From NCBI RefSeq assembly GCF_002086455.1, contig NZ_MVHC01000001.1, positions 62,001-126,000 on the forward strand: a DNA stretch of 64,000 nt, given 5' to 3'. The notes under the pieces were generated by a model that saw only the letters and a program-made list of their open reading frames with translations, was not told the origin of the DNA and ran no database searches. Below, piece after piece: positions 1 to 8,206 of the stretch (position 1 is its first letter; every line of letters starts with the position of its first letter). The translations under genes were made by a program, and so were the position numbers. Source of the DNA: Mycolicibacter algericus DSM 45454. Lineage in GTDB: Bacteria > Actinomycetota > Actinomycetes > Mycobacteriales > Mycobacteriaceae.

Positions 1-67
1 CCAGGGACGTACCCGAGGGTCAGGGAAGGCCGGGTCACCGCATCAGGCTACCGATAAGGTCATCGGA

Positions 68-454
68 ATGAGCAGGCCGAACGCGCAGTCCATGAAACCC
101 GCCACCGCGGCAAAGAAGCTGGATGTGTACCTGCCCGCCACGCCGGCGGAGTTCCAGCAGAACCCGATCACCCGCGACGAGATCACCGCCTTGCAGGCCG
201 ATCCGCCGCAGTGGCTCAAGGACCTTCGCAAGAACGGACCGCACCCGAAGAATCTGGTGGCGGCCAAGCTGGGCGTCTCAATCGCGGCGCTGGCGCGGGG
301 CGGCGTCGAGAACGCGCTCACCACCGAGCAGATCCAACAGCTTCTCGAGGAGAACCCGCCGTGGCTGGTCGCCGAACGGGAGAGCTACCAGGCGGTGCTT
401 CGCGAAGAGCGGCGCTTGAAAGCGTTGCGCGCGGAGCGCGCCGGCGAGAGCTGA
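68..454 (+). CDS. DUF5997-like conserved actinobacterial protein
   Basis: A 128-residue soluble protein that looks like the DUF5997 family of actinobacteria. It has no known catalytic motif. The central segment (about residues 50-95) reads as a short helical domain with the pattern LRKNGPHPKNLVAAKLGVSI, which resembles a small DNA- or protein-binding fold, but I cannot name a function. The ATG at 68 lies only 7 bases after a TAAGGT that fits a mycobacterial -10 (55-60), so the message may be leaderless. Family call is from recognition of sequence style and is moderately sure; function is unknown. Confidence 0.75.
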   Translation: MSRPNAQSMKPATAAKKLDVYLPATPAEFQQNPITRDEITALQADPPQWLKDLRKNGPHPKNLVAAKLGVSIAALARGGVENALTTEQIQQLLEENPPWLVAERESYQAVLREERRLKALRAERAGES

Positions 455-509
455 CCGCGCGATCCCATCCGATCGGCGGGCGACGCCCCGCCAGAAGCGA
501 GGAGCCAAG

Positions 510-1010
510 TTGAGTCGAGACGTACACCCGATCCCCGAGACGACCATCGAATGGACCGCACAGCGGGGTGACGCCCGCCGAGCAACGCTGTCGAGCTTGA
601 AGTCGGCGAAGGTGTGGCTCGGCGTTACGGCCATCGCGTTGGTCACGGCGGCGGTTGTCACCGTGGTTCAGGCCAAGGGCGATTACTGGGTGGCCGCCCT
701 GACGATGTTCGGGATCCTGCTCATCGGCTACACGGCGCTGGCGATCGGAATCATGCTGGCCGTGGTGCACCTGACCAACCGGCGGGTACTCGCGGCGGGG
801 GCACAGTGGGCGTCCGGCATCAACGATCACGCGATCCGGATCGACACACCGGCGGTGACGATGCTGATCTCGCGTTCGGGACTCCGGTCGATTCGACGCA
901 CGGGCACGCTCACCGTGCTCCGCACCCCGGCGGCAGGATCGATCGCGGTGCCGTCGATCCTGCTGCCCGACACGGACCTGATCACCGGATCCGCAGCCAA
1001 CGCCGGCTGA
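510..1010 (+). CDS. Small two-helix membrane protein, function unknown
   Basis: A 166-residue protein starting at TTG 510, five bases after a GGAG ribosome-binding site, which is why this start is preferred. Two hydrophobic helices (about residues 35-53 and 60-85) form a hairpin in the membrane; the N-terminus and the roughly 80-residue C-terminal part are polar. It follows the DUF5997-like gene by 55 bases on the same strand and faces nrdE, so it probably ends a two-gene unit. I do not recognise the family and assign no function. Confidence 0.7.
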   Translation: MSRDVHPIPETTIEWTAQRGDARRATLSSLKSAKVWLGVTAIALVTAAVVTVVQAKGDYWVAALTMFGILLIGYTALAIGIMLAVVHLTNRRVLAAGAQWASGINDHAIRIDTPAVTMLISRSGLRSIRRTGTLTVLRTPAAGSIAVPSILLPDTDLITGSAANAG

Positions 1011-1038
1011 CGTCGGGTCAGGGCGCGCGTCCGCGGCG

Positions 1039-3210
1039 CTACAACATGCAGCTGACGCAGCCCTCCACCTCAGTGCCCTCCAGCGCCATCTGGCGTAGCC
1101 GGATGTAGTACAGCGTCTTGATTCCCTTGCGCCAGGCATAGATCTGCGCGCGGTTCACGTCGCGGGTGGTGGCGGTGTCCTTGAAGAACAGCGTCAGGCT
1201 CAGCCCCTGGTCCACGTGTTGGGTGGCCGCGGCGTAGGTGTCGATGATCTTCTCGTAGCCGATCTCGTAGGCGTCGGAGTAGTACTCCAGGTTGTCGTTG
1301 GTCATGTACGGCGCCGGATAGTAGACCCGGCCGATCTTGCCTTCCTTGCGGATCTCGATCTTCGACACGATCGGGTGGATCGACGACGTCGAGTGGTTGA
1401 TGTAGGAGATCGACCCGGTCGGCGGAACCGCCTGCAGGTTCTGGTTGTAGATACCGTGGGCGGCAACGGATTCCTTCAGCCGCTGCCAGTCGCTTTGTTC
1501 CGGGATCCGGATACCGGCGTCGGCGAAGAGCTGCCGCACCCTGACGGTCTTGGGCTCCCACACCTGGTTGATGTACTTGTCGAAGAACTCCCCGGACGCG
1601 TACTTGGACTTCTCGAAACCTACGAAGGATCTACCTCGTTCCAGCGCAAGACGATTCGATGCCCGCAGCGCGTGATACAGCACGGTATAGAAGTAGATGT
1701 TGGTGAAGTCGATGCCCTCTTCGGAGCCGTAGTGGATGCTCTCTCGGGCCAGGTAGCCGTGCAGGTTCATCTGGCCCAGCCCGATGGCGTGCGACTCGTT
1801 GTTGCCGTGCTCGATCGAGGGCACCGAGTTGATGTGGGTCTGATCGCTCACTGCGGTCAGCGCCCGGATGGCGACCTCGATGGTCTGGCCGAAGTCCGGG
1901 GAGTCCATCGCCTTGGCGATGTTGAGCGAGCCCAGGTTGCAGGAGATGTCCTTGCCCACCTTGGCGTAGCTCAAGTCGTCGTTGTACTCCGACGGGGTGG
2001 AGACCTGCAGGATCTCCGAGCACAGGTTCGAGTGGGTGATCTTGCCGGCGATGGGATTAGCTCGATTGACCGTATCTTCGAACATCACGTACGGGTAACC
2101 GGACTCGAACTGCAGCTCGGCCACGGTCTGGAAGAACTCGCGTGCCTTGATCTTGGTCTTGCGGATGGCCGAGTTGTCGACCATCTCGTAGTACTTCTCG
2201 CTGACCGAGATGTCGGCGAACGGGACGCCGTAGACCCGTTCGACGTCATACGGCGAGAACAGGTACATGTCCTCGTTCTTCTTGGCCAGCTCGAAGGTGA
2301 TGTCGGGAATCACCACGCCCAGGCTCAGCGTCTTGATCCGGATCTTCTCGTCGGCGTTCTCCCGCTTGGTGTCCAGGAACCGGTAGATGTCGGGGTGGTG
2401 GGCGTGCAGGTAGACCGCGCCGGCTCCCTGGCGGGCGCCGAGCTGATTGGCGTAGGAGAACGAGTCCTCCAGCAGCTTCATGATCGGGATGACCCCGGAG
2501 GACTGATTCTCGATGTTCTTGATCGGGGCGCCGTGTTCACGAATGTTGGTCAGCAGCAACGCCACTCCGCCGCCACGCTTGGACAGCTGCAGCGCGGAGT
2601 TGATCGAGCGGCCGATCGACTCCATGTTGTCCTCGATGCGCAGCAAAAAGCAGCTGACCGCCTCGCCGCGCTGCTTCTTACCGGAGTTCAGGAACGTCGG
2701 GGTGGCGGGTTGAAAACGGCCGTCGATGATCTCGTCGACCAGTTGCTCCGCCAGCTTGGTGTCGCCGGCGGCCAGCGTCAGCGCCACCATGCACACCCGG
2801 TCCTCGAAGCGTTCCAGATAGCGCTTGCCGTCGAAGGTCTTCAGCGTGTAGGAGGTGTAGTACTTGAACGCGCCCAAAAATGTCGGGAACCGGAACTTCT
2901 TGGCGTAGGCGCGATCCAGCAGCGACTTGACGAAGTTGCGCGAGTACTGGTCGAGCACCTCGCGCTCGTAGTAGTCCTTCTGGATCAGGTAGTCGAGCTT
3001 CTCGTCCTGATTGTGGAAGAACACCGTGTTCTGGTTGACGTGCTCCAAGAAGTACTGACGGGCCGCCAGCACATCCTTGTCGAACTGGATCTTGCCGTCG
3101 CTGTCGTACAAGTTGAGCATCGCGTTGAGCGCGTGGAAGTCCAGCTCGCCCACCGGAGCGCTGCGGGTGGTTGCTGTTACCTGCTCTGCAGTTGCAGCGG
3201 TAGGTGGCAT
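1039..3210 (-). CDS. nrdE: Class Ib ribonucleoside-diphosphate reductase, alpha subunit NrdE
   Basis: The large catalytic subunit (723 aa) that reduces ribonucleoside diphosphates to deoxyribonucleotides in the cytosol, partnered by NrdF and fed electrons by NrdH. The redox cysteines expected of the family are visible (in [15 protein letters not shown] and the C-terminal CVSCML tail), and there is no N-terminal ATP-cone, as expected for class Ib. The ATG at 3210 (protein starting [10 protein letters not shown]) matches the mycobacterial NrdE start; a longer frame to 3309 is open but lies inside nrdI. The gene overlaps the end of nrdI by 34 bases, so the two are translationally coupled. No nrdF lies in the window. 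Confidence 0.97.
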   Translation of the reverse strand: MPPTAATAEQVTATTRSAPVGELDFHALNAMLNLYDSDGKIQFDKDVLAARQYFLEHVNQNTVFFHNQDEKLDYLIQKDYYEREVLDQYSRNFVKSLLDRAYAKKFRFPTFLGAFKYYTSYTLKTFDGKRYLERFEDRVCMVALTLAAGDTKLAEQLVDEIIDGRFQPATPTFLNSGKKQRGEAVSCFLLRIEDNMESIGRSINSALQLSKRGGGVALLLTNIREHGAPIKNIENQSSGVIPIMKLLEDSFSYANQLGARQGAGAVYLHAHHPDIYRFLDTKRENADEKIRIKTLSLGVVIPDITFELAKKNEDMYLFSPYDVERVYGVPFADISVSEKYYEMVDNSAIRKTKIKAREFFQTVAELQFESGYPYVMFEDTVNRANPIAGKITHSNLCSEILQVSTPSEYNDDLSYAKVGKDISCNLGSLNIAKAMDSPDFGQTIEVAIRALTAVSDQTHINSVPSIEHGNNESHAIGLGQMNLHGYLARESIHYGSEEGIDFTNIYFYTVLYHALRASNRLALERGRSFVGFEKSKYASGEFFDKYINQVWEPKTVRVRQLFADAGIRIPEQSDWQRLKESVAAHGIYNQNLQAVPPTGSISYINHSTSSIHPIVSKIEIRKEGKIGRVYYPAPYMTNDNLEYYSDAYEIGYEKIIDTYAAATQHVDQGLSLTLFFKDTATTRDVNRAQIYAWRKGIKTLYYIRLRQMALEGTEVEGCVSCML

Positions 3211-3644
3211 GCCTCGTCCTTCCAGAAATCGGCTAAGCCCGCGCGGACGGCTTTCACGTCCTCGTCGGTTCCCATCAATTCGAATCGGTACAGGTACGGC
3301 ACCCCGCACTTGCGGGCGACCACGTCGCCCGCGTAGCAGAACTCCGCACCGAAGTTGGTGTTGCCGGCGGCGATCACGCCGCGCAGCAGGTTCCGATTGT
3401 GTTCGTTGTTCAAAAAGGCGATGACCTGCTTGGGCACGTAGCCGCCCGCGGTGTCATCGGTGATGTTGGGGGTGCCGCGGCCACCGCCGTAGGTCGGCAG
3501 CACCAGCACGTAGGGGTGGTCCACCTCGATGCGCCCGTGCAGCGGAATCCGGATGGCCGGCAGCTGCAGCTTCTGCACGAAGCGGTGGGTGTTCTCCGAC
3601 ACCGAGGAGAAATACACCAGGCTGCACTCGACATCCGCAGACAC
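3177..3644 (-). CDS. nrdI: NrdI flavodoxin-like protein
   Basis: A 155-residue flavodoxin-like FMN protein that in class Ib systems supplies oxidant to assemble the Mn(III)2-tyrosyl cofactor of NrdF. The N-terminal phosphate-binding segment [13 protein letters not shown] and the middle [14 protein letters not shown] loop are typical. It starts at GTG 3644 after a GAAGGGGG ribosome-binding site. It lies 55 bases behind nrdH and overlaps nrdE by 34 bases, giving the canonical nrdH-nrdI-nrdE operon. Confidence 0.96.
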   Translation of the reverse strand: MSADVECSLVYFSSVSENTHRFVQKLQLPAIRIPLHGRIEVDHPYVLVLPTYGGGRGTPNITDDTAGGYVPKQVIAFLNNEHNRNLLRGVIAAGNTNFGAEFCYAGDVVARKCGVPYLYRFELMGTDEDVKAVRAGLADFWKDEACHLPLQLQSR

Positions 3645-3699
3645 GGCGACCCCCTTCAGCTCTCAGTCAGACTCCACCCGTACCCGATGCGGCGGCCGC

Positions 3700-3939
3700 T
3701 TACGCGCTCAGCGCGGTCTGCGCCAGCGCCTTGATGCGGTCCGGACGGAAACCCGACCAGTGCTCGTCGCCGGCGACGACGACCGGGGCCTGCAGGTAAC
3801 CCAGCGCCATCACGTAGTCCCGCGCATCGGAGTCGAGGCTGATGTCCACGACCTCGTAGGCGATGCCTTGGTTGTCCAGCGCCTTGTAGGTGGCGTTGCA
3901 CTGCACGCATGCGGGCTTGGTGTAGACGGTGATGCTCAT
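3700..3939 (-). CDS. nrdH: NrdH glutaredoxin-like redoxin
   Basis: A 79-residue redoxin with the CVQC active site (Cys11, Cys14) and the C-terminal WSGFRPDRI motif that defines NrdH. It is reduced by thioredoxin reductase and donates electrons to NrdE. First gene of the nrdHIE operon. The ATG at 3939 gives the standard NrdH length; frames reaching 4320 have no family support. The promoter should lie in the 399-base gap upstream, which carries an NrdR-type box. Confidence 0.96.
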   Translation of the reverse strand: MSITVYTKPACVQCNATYKALDNQGIAYEVVDISLDSDARDYVMALGYLQAPVVVAGDEHWSGFRPDRIKALAQTALSA

Positions 3940-4338
3940 GGGCGCAGACTCCTCAGCGAATCGTCGACAACGAACAGATGACGGATCAGGTACTACTCTC
4001 AGCGGGCCGCCAAGGCCTTGAATCTCCGGTCTCCACCGCAGCTCCGGGCAATGATTCGATACCCTTCGCCGCAGTTCGGTCAGCCCGATGATCCGGGGTC
4101 TGGCGGTGCTTGAAACACTACACCTAGTGGGTCGCCTTGAGAAGCCATACAAGATGTTCCGAACAACATTCTTGAAATTCGCAGGTTGTAAGCCTGTCGC
4201 CGTTGCCGCCTCGGCGTGTCGCACGTCACAAAAATTCCCGCGGTGCCCCATGGCGACAGGTCTACCACCGATCACCGACGACCACGCCCCGACACCGGAC
4301 CCGCGTCCGGTTTCCAGCAAAGACTTCGCCGGTGGCGC
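3940..4338. other. 399-base intergenic region upstream of nrdH
   Basis: No gene is supported here. It separates the minus-strand FMN reductase gene from nrdH. It holds one good 16-bp NrdR-type palindrome (4115-4130) and an A/T-richer stretch around 4140-4190, unusual for this GC-rich window. The nrdHIE promoter presumably lies between the box and 3939, but I could not settle on -10 and -35 hexamers. Confidence 0.6.
4115..4130. promoter_or_regulatory. NrdR box upstream of nrdHIE
   Basis: The 16-mer ACACTACACCTAGTGG fits the NrdR consensus (ACACWATATATWGTGT type): the left half ACACTA and the right half TAGTG are kept. NrdR is the ATP/dATP-sensing repressor of ribonucleotide reductase genes. 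NrdR boxes usually come in pairs one integral helical repeat apart; only a very weak match is seen at about 4145-4160. Confidence 0.7.
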
Positions 4339-4887
4339 TCAGCCCGCCTCGACCGCCAGTTTGGCTACGACATCGCGCACGGCGGACACCAGCTGCGCGT
4401 GCTCGCGGGGATGCTTTCCCTCCAGCGTGCCTATCGGCACCGACAACTTGATCTCATCGACCACGCGCGGCCCGGCGAGGCCGAAGGACTTGCGGGTCTC
4501 GTCGTGGGCCCACACTCCGCCATACCGGCCCAGCGCCGCACCGATCACCGCCAGCGGCTTCCCCTTGAGCGCACTGTCGCCGAACGGGCGCGACAGCCAG
4601 TCGATGGCGTTCTTGAGCACGCCGGGGATGGTGCCGTTGTACTCCGGGGTGACCACCAGGGTCGCGTCGGCGTCGGCGGCCACCGCCCGCAGGGCGGTCA
4701 CCCCCGCCGGCACGGTCGCGGGCGTGTCGAGGTCCTCGTTGTAGAACGGCAGCTCGCCGAGCCCCTCGCAGATCGCCACGCGAACCCCTGCCGGGGCGGC
4801 CTCGGCCGCCAACTGCGCGATCTGGCGGTTGACCGATGCCGTGCGCAGGCTGCCGACCAACGCCAATACCGTGATCTCGCGGCTCAC
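4339..4887 (-). CDS. NADPH-dependent FMN reductase family protein
   Basis: A 182-residue flavodoxin-fold oxidoreductase of the NADPH-dependent FMN reductase / chromate-quinone reductase family. The N-terminal GSLRTASVN phosphate-binding loop and the TPEYNGTIPGVLKNAIDW motif (about residues 80-97) are diagnostic. It starts at GTG 4887 and overlaps the stop of the upstream SDR gene in a GTGA arrangement, so the two are coupled. By position it matches M. tuberculosis Rv3054c. The physiological substrate is not known. Confidence 0.93.
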   Translation of the reverse strand: MSREITVLALVGSLRTASVNRQIAQLAAEAAPAGVRVAICEGLGELPFYNEDLDTPATVPAGVTALRAVAADADATLVVTPEYNGTIPGVLKNAIDWLSRPFGDSALKGKPLAVIGAALGRYGGVWAHDETRKSFGLAGPRVVDEIKLSVPIGTLEGKHPREHAQLVSAVRDVVAKLAVEAG

Positions 4888-5756
4888 CTCGTCAGGGATT
4901 TTTGCGAGGGCAACAGGGCCCGGCTGAATAGCCGGTTGGCCTGGCGCATCGCCGCGCTGTAGGGCAGCCAGGCCAGCCGCTTGAACGCGTACAGCGCCCG
5001 GATGTCACCGGAGGTGTAGACCAGGTAGCGGTTGCGGGCCACCCCGGCCAGGATCTTCTCCGCGGCCTTCTCCGGCGACACGGCGTGGCCGGCGAACCGG
5101 CCCACCCATTTCTCCACCTGCGGGTCCTCGCGGTCGACGCCGGCGATCTCGACGGTGTTGACCAGCCCGGTCTTGACCGCACCGGGCACCACCACCGACA
5201 CCCCGATGCGGTGCCGGGCCAGGTCGAAGCGCAGCACTTCCGATACCCCGCGCAGCCCGTACTTGCTGGCGCTGTAGGCGGCATGCCAGGGCAGCGCGAC
5301 CAACCCGGCGGCCGAGGACACGTTGACCAGGTGCCCGCCGCGGCCCGCGGCGACCATCGGCGGCAGGAACGTCTCGATGACGTGGATGGGGCCCATCAGG
5401 TTGATGTCGACCATCTTGCGCCACTGCTCGTGGGTCAACCGGTCGACGGTCCCCCAGGCCGACACGCCCGCGATGTTCATCACGACGTCCATCGGCTCGT
5501 GCCGGGAATGGATGTCGGCGGCGAACGCGGCGACGTCGTCGTAGTCGGCGATGTCGATCACCCGATGTTCGGGGACCTGGGCTCCCAGGGCGCGCGCGTC
5601 GGCGACGGTTTCGGCCAGTCCTTCGGCGTTGCGGTCGGTCAGATACAGCTCGGCGCCGGCCTCGGCGAGCCGTAACGCGGTGGCCCGGCCGATGCCGCTC
5701 GCCGCTCCGGTGATGAAGCACCGCTTGCCCCGGTAGTACTGCGCCACGCGTGTCAT
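4884..5756 (-). CDS. Short-chain dehydrogenase/reductase (Rv3057c-like)
   Basis: A 290-residue SDR. The Rossmann signature TGAASGIGRA lies near residues 14-23, followed by NIAG, the catalytic Ser (NVSSAAGL) and the YSASK active-site pair. The C-terminal extension (YAFKRLAWLPYSAAMRQ) is basic and amphipathic and could touch membrane, as in Rv3057c. ATG 5756 is chosen because the fold begins a few residues later; longer frames are Arg/Cys-rich and unsupported. The substrate is not evident. It is cotranscribed with the FMN reductase gene and lies beside the TetR/P450 genes. Confidence 0.93.
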   Translation of the reverse strand: MTRVAQYYRGKRCFITGAASGIGRATALRLAEAGAELYLTDRNAEGLAETVADARALGAQVPEHRVIDIADYDDVAAFAADIHSRHEPMDVVMNIAGVSAWGTVDRLTHEQWRKMVDINLMGPIHVIETFLPPMVAAGRGGHLVNVSSAAGLVALPWHAAYSASKYGLRGVSEVLRFDLARHRIGVSVVVPGAVKTGLVNTVEIAGVDREDPQVEKWVGRFAGHAVSPEKAAEKILAGVARNRYLVYTSGDIRALYAFKRLAWLPYSAAMRQANRLFSRALLPSQKSLTR

Positions 5757-5802
5757 GGGTGCAGACCCTACCGTCCGGGTCGCGGCACCGGCGGCCGATG
5801 AT

Positions 5803-6459
5803 TCAACCCCGCGCTGCGTCCCCGCCCCACAGCGCGGTGAGCCACAGCGCCTCGAGCACCCGTACCCCGCGCCCCACGTCACCGTCGGTCCCCAGGAAGG
5901 CGGTGTCCCCGGACAGCATGTAGCCCGTGGTGGCAGCCAGTGTCCGCACCAGGGCGGGGATGTCTTCGCTGATCGGATCCGCAGTGCCCGCGGCGATCTC
6001 GTCGTTGACCACGCCGACGATCTGGTGGATCACCGCGTCGATCTGGGCGTCGAGCAGTTCCCGGATCTCGGCGTCGCTGTTGCGTGCCATGTTGCACGCC
6101 GACATCACCGGATCGTTGTGGGCAAAGACCGCCGCCGCGCTGCCCACCATGCGTTCGGCGAATGCCGCCGGCGATTCCTCGGCGCCGCGCGGCGCGAAGT
6201 ACTGGGTCAGTTCTTCGAGCTCCTGGCTCGCCTCGGCGAGGATGTGCGCCAGTACGGCGTATTTGGAATCGAAGTAGAAATAGAAGCCCGACCGTGCAAC
6301 CCCGGCCCGGTCGCTGATGGTGCTGACGGACAGCTCCGCGAACGGTTTTTCCTCCAGTAACTCCCGCACTGCCTGCACGATCGCCTGGCGTTGCTTGTCC
6401 CCCCGCCGCAGCGGCAGATCGTCGGGAGTCGGGCCGGCCGGGTCGTGCTGGGTGCTCAC
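5803..6459 (-). CDS. TetR-family regulator (Rv3058c-like)
   Basis: About 218 residues with a TetR helix-turn-helix in the first 60 (SVSTISDRAGVARSGFYFYF) and a variable C-terminal ligand domain. It is divergent from the first CYP136-like P450. Start GTG 6459 (VSTQHD) is preferred; an upstream in-frame start at 6477 adds six residues. The shared intergenic region holds two inverted repeats, and the same layout recurs before the second P450 gene, so this protein is the natural candidate to control both P450 genes and itself. That control is inferred, not shown. Confidence 0.9.
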   Translation of the reverse strand: MSTQHDPAGPTPDDLPLRRGDKQRQAIVQAVRELLEEKPFAELSVSTISDRAGVARSGFYFYFDSKYAVLAHILAEASQELEELTQYFAPRGAEESPAAFAERMVGSAAAVFAHNDPVMSACNMARNSDAEIRELLDAQIDAVIHQIVGVVNDEIAAGTADPISEDIPALVRTLAATTGYMLSGDTAFLGTDGDVGRGVRVLEALWLTALWGGDAARG

Positions 6460-6495
6460 CCTTGCACCTTGCACCACGCCGCGCCGTATTCAAAC

Positions 6496-6509
6496 TTGAC
6501 ACCCGTCAA
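6496..6509. promoter_or_regulatory. Inverted repeat over the -35 of the first P450 promoter
   Basis: TTGAC-ACCC-GTCAA, a perfect 5-4-5 inverted repeat. The first six bases, TTGACA, are a perfect -35 hexamer for the plus strand; 17 bases on lies GAAGAT (6519-6524), a weak -10. An operator placed on the -35 box suggests repression, most simply by the adjacent TetR protein. Confidence 0.6.
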
Positions 6510-6533
6510 TTTTGATCTGAAGATGTGGTTACG

Positions 6534-6555
6534 TGACGGTCGCCACAGACCGTCA
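6534..6555. promoter_or_regulatory. Second inverted repeat upstream of the first P450 gene
   Basis: TGACGGT and ACCGTCA separated by 8 bases (cgccacag), a perfect 7-bp inverted repeat between the putative promoter and the ATG at 6601. The core GTGACG starting at 6533 lies 37 bases after the start of the first repeat; a matching element occurs 38 bases after the first repeat at the second P450 gene. Confidence 0.5.
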
Positions 6556-6600
6556 TAGCCGCTGCGCACCTGACGTCCGCGAACGAGAGGTAGTCATCCG

Positions 6601-8076
6601 ATGACCACCATGACCACCCCGCAGTATCTCCTCGACCAGGCCCGGCGCCGGTTCACCCCGACGCTGAACACCATCCCCGGGATGGGCGCCATCGAGAAGC
6701 GGCTGCTCACCGTGGACTGGAAGCAAAAGACGCTGGCGGAGCCCCCGGCCGGTAGCGGGCTCAAGCCGATCGTCGGCGACTCCGGGCTGCCGGTGTTGGG
6801 CCACATCGTCGAGATGTTCCGGGGCGGCCCGGACTTTGCGATGCACATCTACCGTAAGCACGGTCCGGTGTACTTCGCCGAATCGCCGATCCTGTCCTCG
6901 GTCGTCGCGCTGGGTCCCGACGCCACCGAGACCGTCTTCGCCAACCGCAAGAAGGACTACTCCACCACCGGGTGGATCCCGGTGATCGGCCCGTTCTTCA
7001 ACCGCGGGCTGATGCTGCTGGACTTCGAGGAGCACTTGGCGCACAAGCGGATCATGCAGGGTGCGTTCACCCGCCCGCGGCTGGCCAGCTACGTCGAGGA
7101 CATGGACCGGGTCGCCAGCGCGCTGGTGGCGAAATGGCCCACCAACGACCCCCGATTCCTGTTCTACCCGGCGGTCAAGGAATTGACGCTGGATGTGGCC
7201 TCGGTGGTGTTCATGGGCATGGACCTGCGCGACGACCAGAAGACCGTGGCGAAGGTCAACCACGCATTCGAGCAGACCACCCGGGCCGGTGGCGCGATCA
7301 TCCGCACGTCGGTGCCACCGTTCAAGTGGTGGCGCGGTCTGCAGGGCCGCCAGGTGCTCGAGGACTACTTCACCCAGCGGGTGCGCGAGCGCCGCAACGT
7401 CGAGGGCACCGACATGCTGACGGTGTTGTGCCACACCGCCGACGAGGATGGCAACACCTTCAGCGACGCCGACATCGTCAACCACATGATCTTCTTGATG
7501 ATGGCCGCCCACGACACCACGACCTCGACCCTGACCACCATGGCCTACCACCTGGCGGCCAATCCGGAATGGCAGGAACGGGCGCGCGAAGAGTCGGCGC
7601 GGCTCGGCGACAGCCCGCTGGACATCGAGGCGCTGGAAAAGCTGGAGACCCTCGACCTGGTGATGGACGAGTCGCTGCGGCTGGTCACCCCGCTGCCGTT
7701 CAACATGCGTCAAGCCGTGCGCGACACCGAGTTGCTCGGGCACTACGTTCCGGCCGGGACGAACGTCACGCTGTGGCCGGGGATGAACCACTGGCTTCCC
7801 GAGTTGTACACCAACCCCCGCCAGTTCGACCCCGAACGGTTCCTGGAGCCGCGTTCGGAGCACAAGAAGCACCGCTATGCGTTCGCACCGTTCGGCGGCG
7901 GGGCGCACAAGTGCATCGGGATGGTCTATGGGCGGCTGGAAGTCAAGACCGTCATGCACCGGCTGCTGCGCCGCTACCGGCTGGAGCTGTCGCGGCCCGG
8001 CTACCGACCGAAGTGGGACTACGCCGGCATGCCGCTGCCGATGGACGGCATGCCGATCGTGTTGCGCCCGATCTGA
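6601..8076 (+). CDS. Cytochrome P450, CYP136-like (copy 1)
   Basis: A 491-residue haem monooxygenase. The oxygen-activation helix AHDTT is at residues 303-307, the ExxR pair at E357/R360 and the haem-ligand loop FGGGAHKCIG puts the thiolate at Cys438. Position and neighbours correspond to M. tuberculosis cyp136 (Rv3059). Compared with typical 400-residue bacterial P450s it is long, with a 60-70 residue N-terminal extension, as in CYP136 and eukaryote-like CYP51/CYP64-type proteins. The natural substrate is unknown; sterols or lipids are a guess. Start ATG 6601 follows an AGAGG about 10 bases upstream. Confidence 0.95.
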   Translation: MTTMTTPQYLLDQARRRFTPTLNTIPGMGAIEKRLLTVDWKQKTLAEPPAGSGLKPIVGDSGLPVLGHIVEMFRGGPDFAMHIYRKHGPVYFAESPILSSVVALGPDATETVFANRKKDYSTTGWIPVIGPFFNRGLMLLDFEEHLAHKRIMQGAFTRPRLASYVEDMDRVASALVAKWPTNDPRFLFYPAVKELTLDVASVVFMGMDLRDDQKTVAKVNHAFEQTTRAGGAIIRTSVPPFKWWRGLQGRQVLEDYFTQRVRERRNVEGTDMLTVLCHTADEDGNTFSDADIVNHMIFLMMAAHDTTTSTLTTMAYHLAANPEWQERAREESARLGDSPLDIEALEKLETLDLVMDESLRLVTPLPFNMRQAVRDTELLGHYVPAGTNVTLWPGMNHWLPELYTNPRQFDPERFLEPRSEHKKHRYAFAPFGGGAHKCIGMVYGRLEVKTVMHRLLRRYRLELSRPGYRPKWDYAGMPLPMDGMPIVLRPI

Positions 8077-8125
8077 TTCACTCACCGCCCTCGGCGCGCA
8101 CCGCGGAACCCAGCACCAGGCCTGG

Positions 8126-8139
8126 TTGACAGGCGTCAA
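8126..8139. promoter_or_regulatory. Inverted repeat over the -35 of the second P450 promoter
   Basis: TTGAC-AGGC-GTCAA, the same 5-4-5 inverted repeat as at 6496-6509, again containing TTGACA. AAGTAT (8149-8154) lies 17 bases downstream as a weak -10. It indicates that the second P450 gene has its own regulated promoter rather than depending on read-through from copy 1. Confidence 0.6.
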
Positions 8140-8162
8140 ACTTGGCCCAAGTATTGGGATCA

Positions 8163-8178
8163 AGTGACGTCCGTCACT
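8163..8178. promoter_or_regulatory. Palindrome upstream of the second P450 gene
   Basis: AGTGACG-TC-CGTCACT, a 7-2-7 perfect palindrome located 38 bases after the start of the TTGAC repeat and 29 bases before the GTG start. It shares the GTGACG core with the second repeat of copy 1 but has a shorter centre. Confidence 0.5.
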
Positions 8179-8206
8179 GCTTGCCCGGCCTGTCAAAGGA
8201 GCGTCC

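Noticed and set aside
1216..3336. A 706-codon open frame antisense to nrdE
   Set aside because: Its translation is Val/Leu/Asp/Arg-rich low-complexity sequence typical of the opposite strand of a high-GC gene, and nrdE on the other strand is unambiguous. The same applies to the other long antisense frames over fadE22, cstA, P450, nuoD and nuoG.
4145..4160. Second NrdR box
   Set aside because: The spacing from the first box is right, but too few consensus bases remain to call it.
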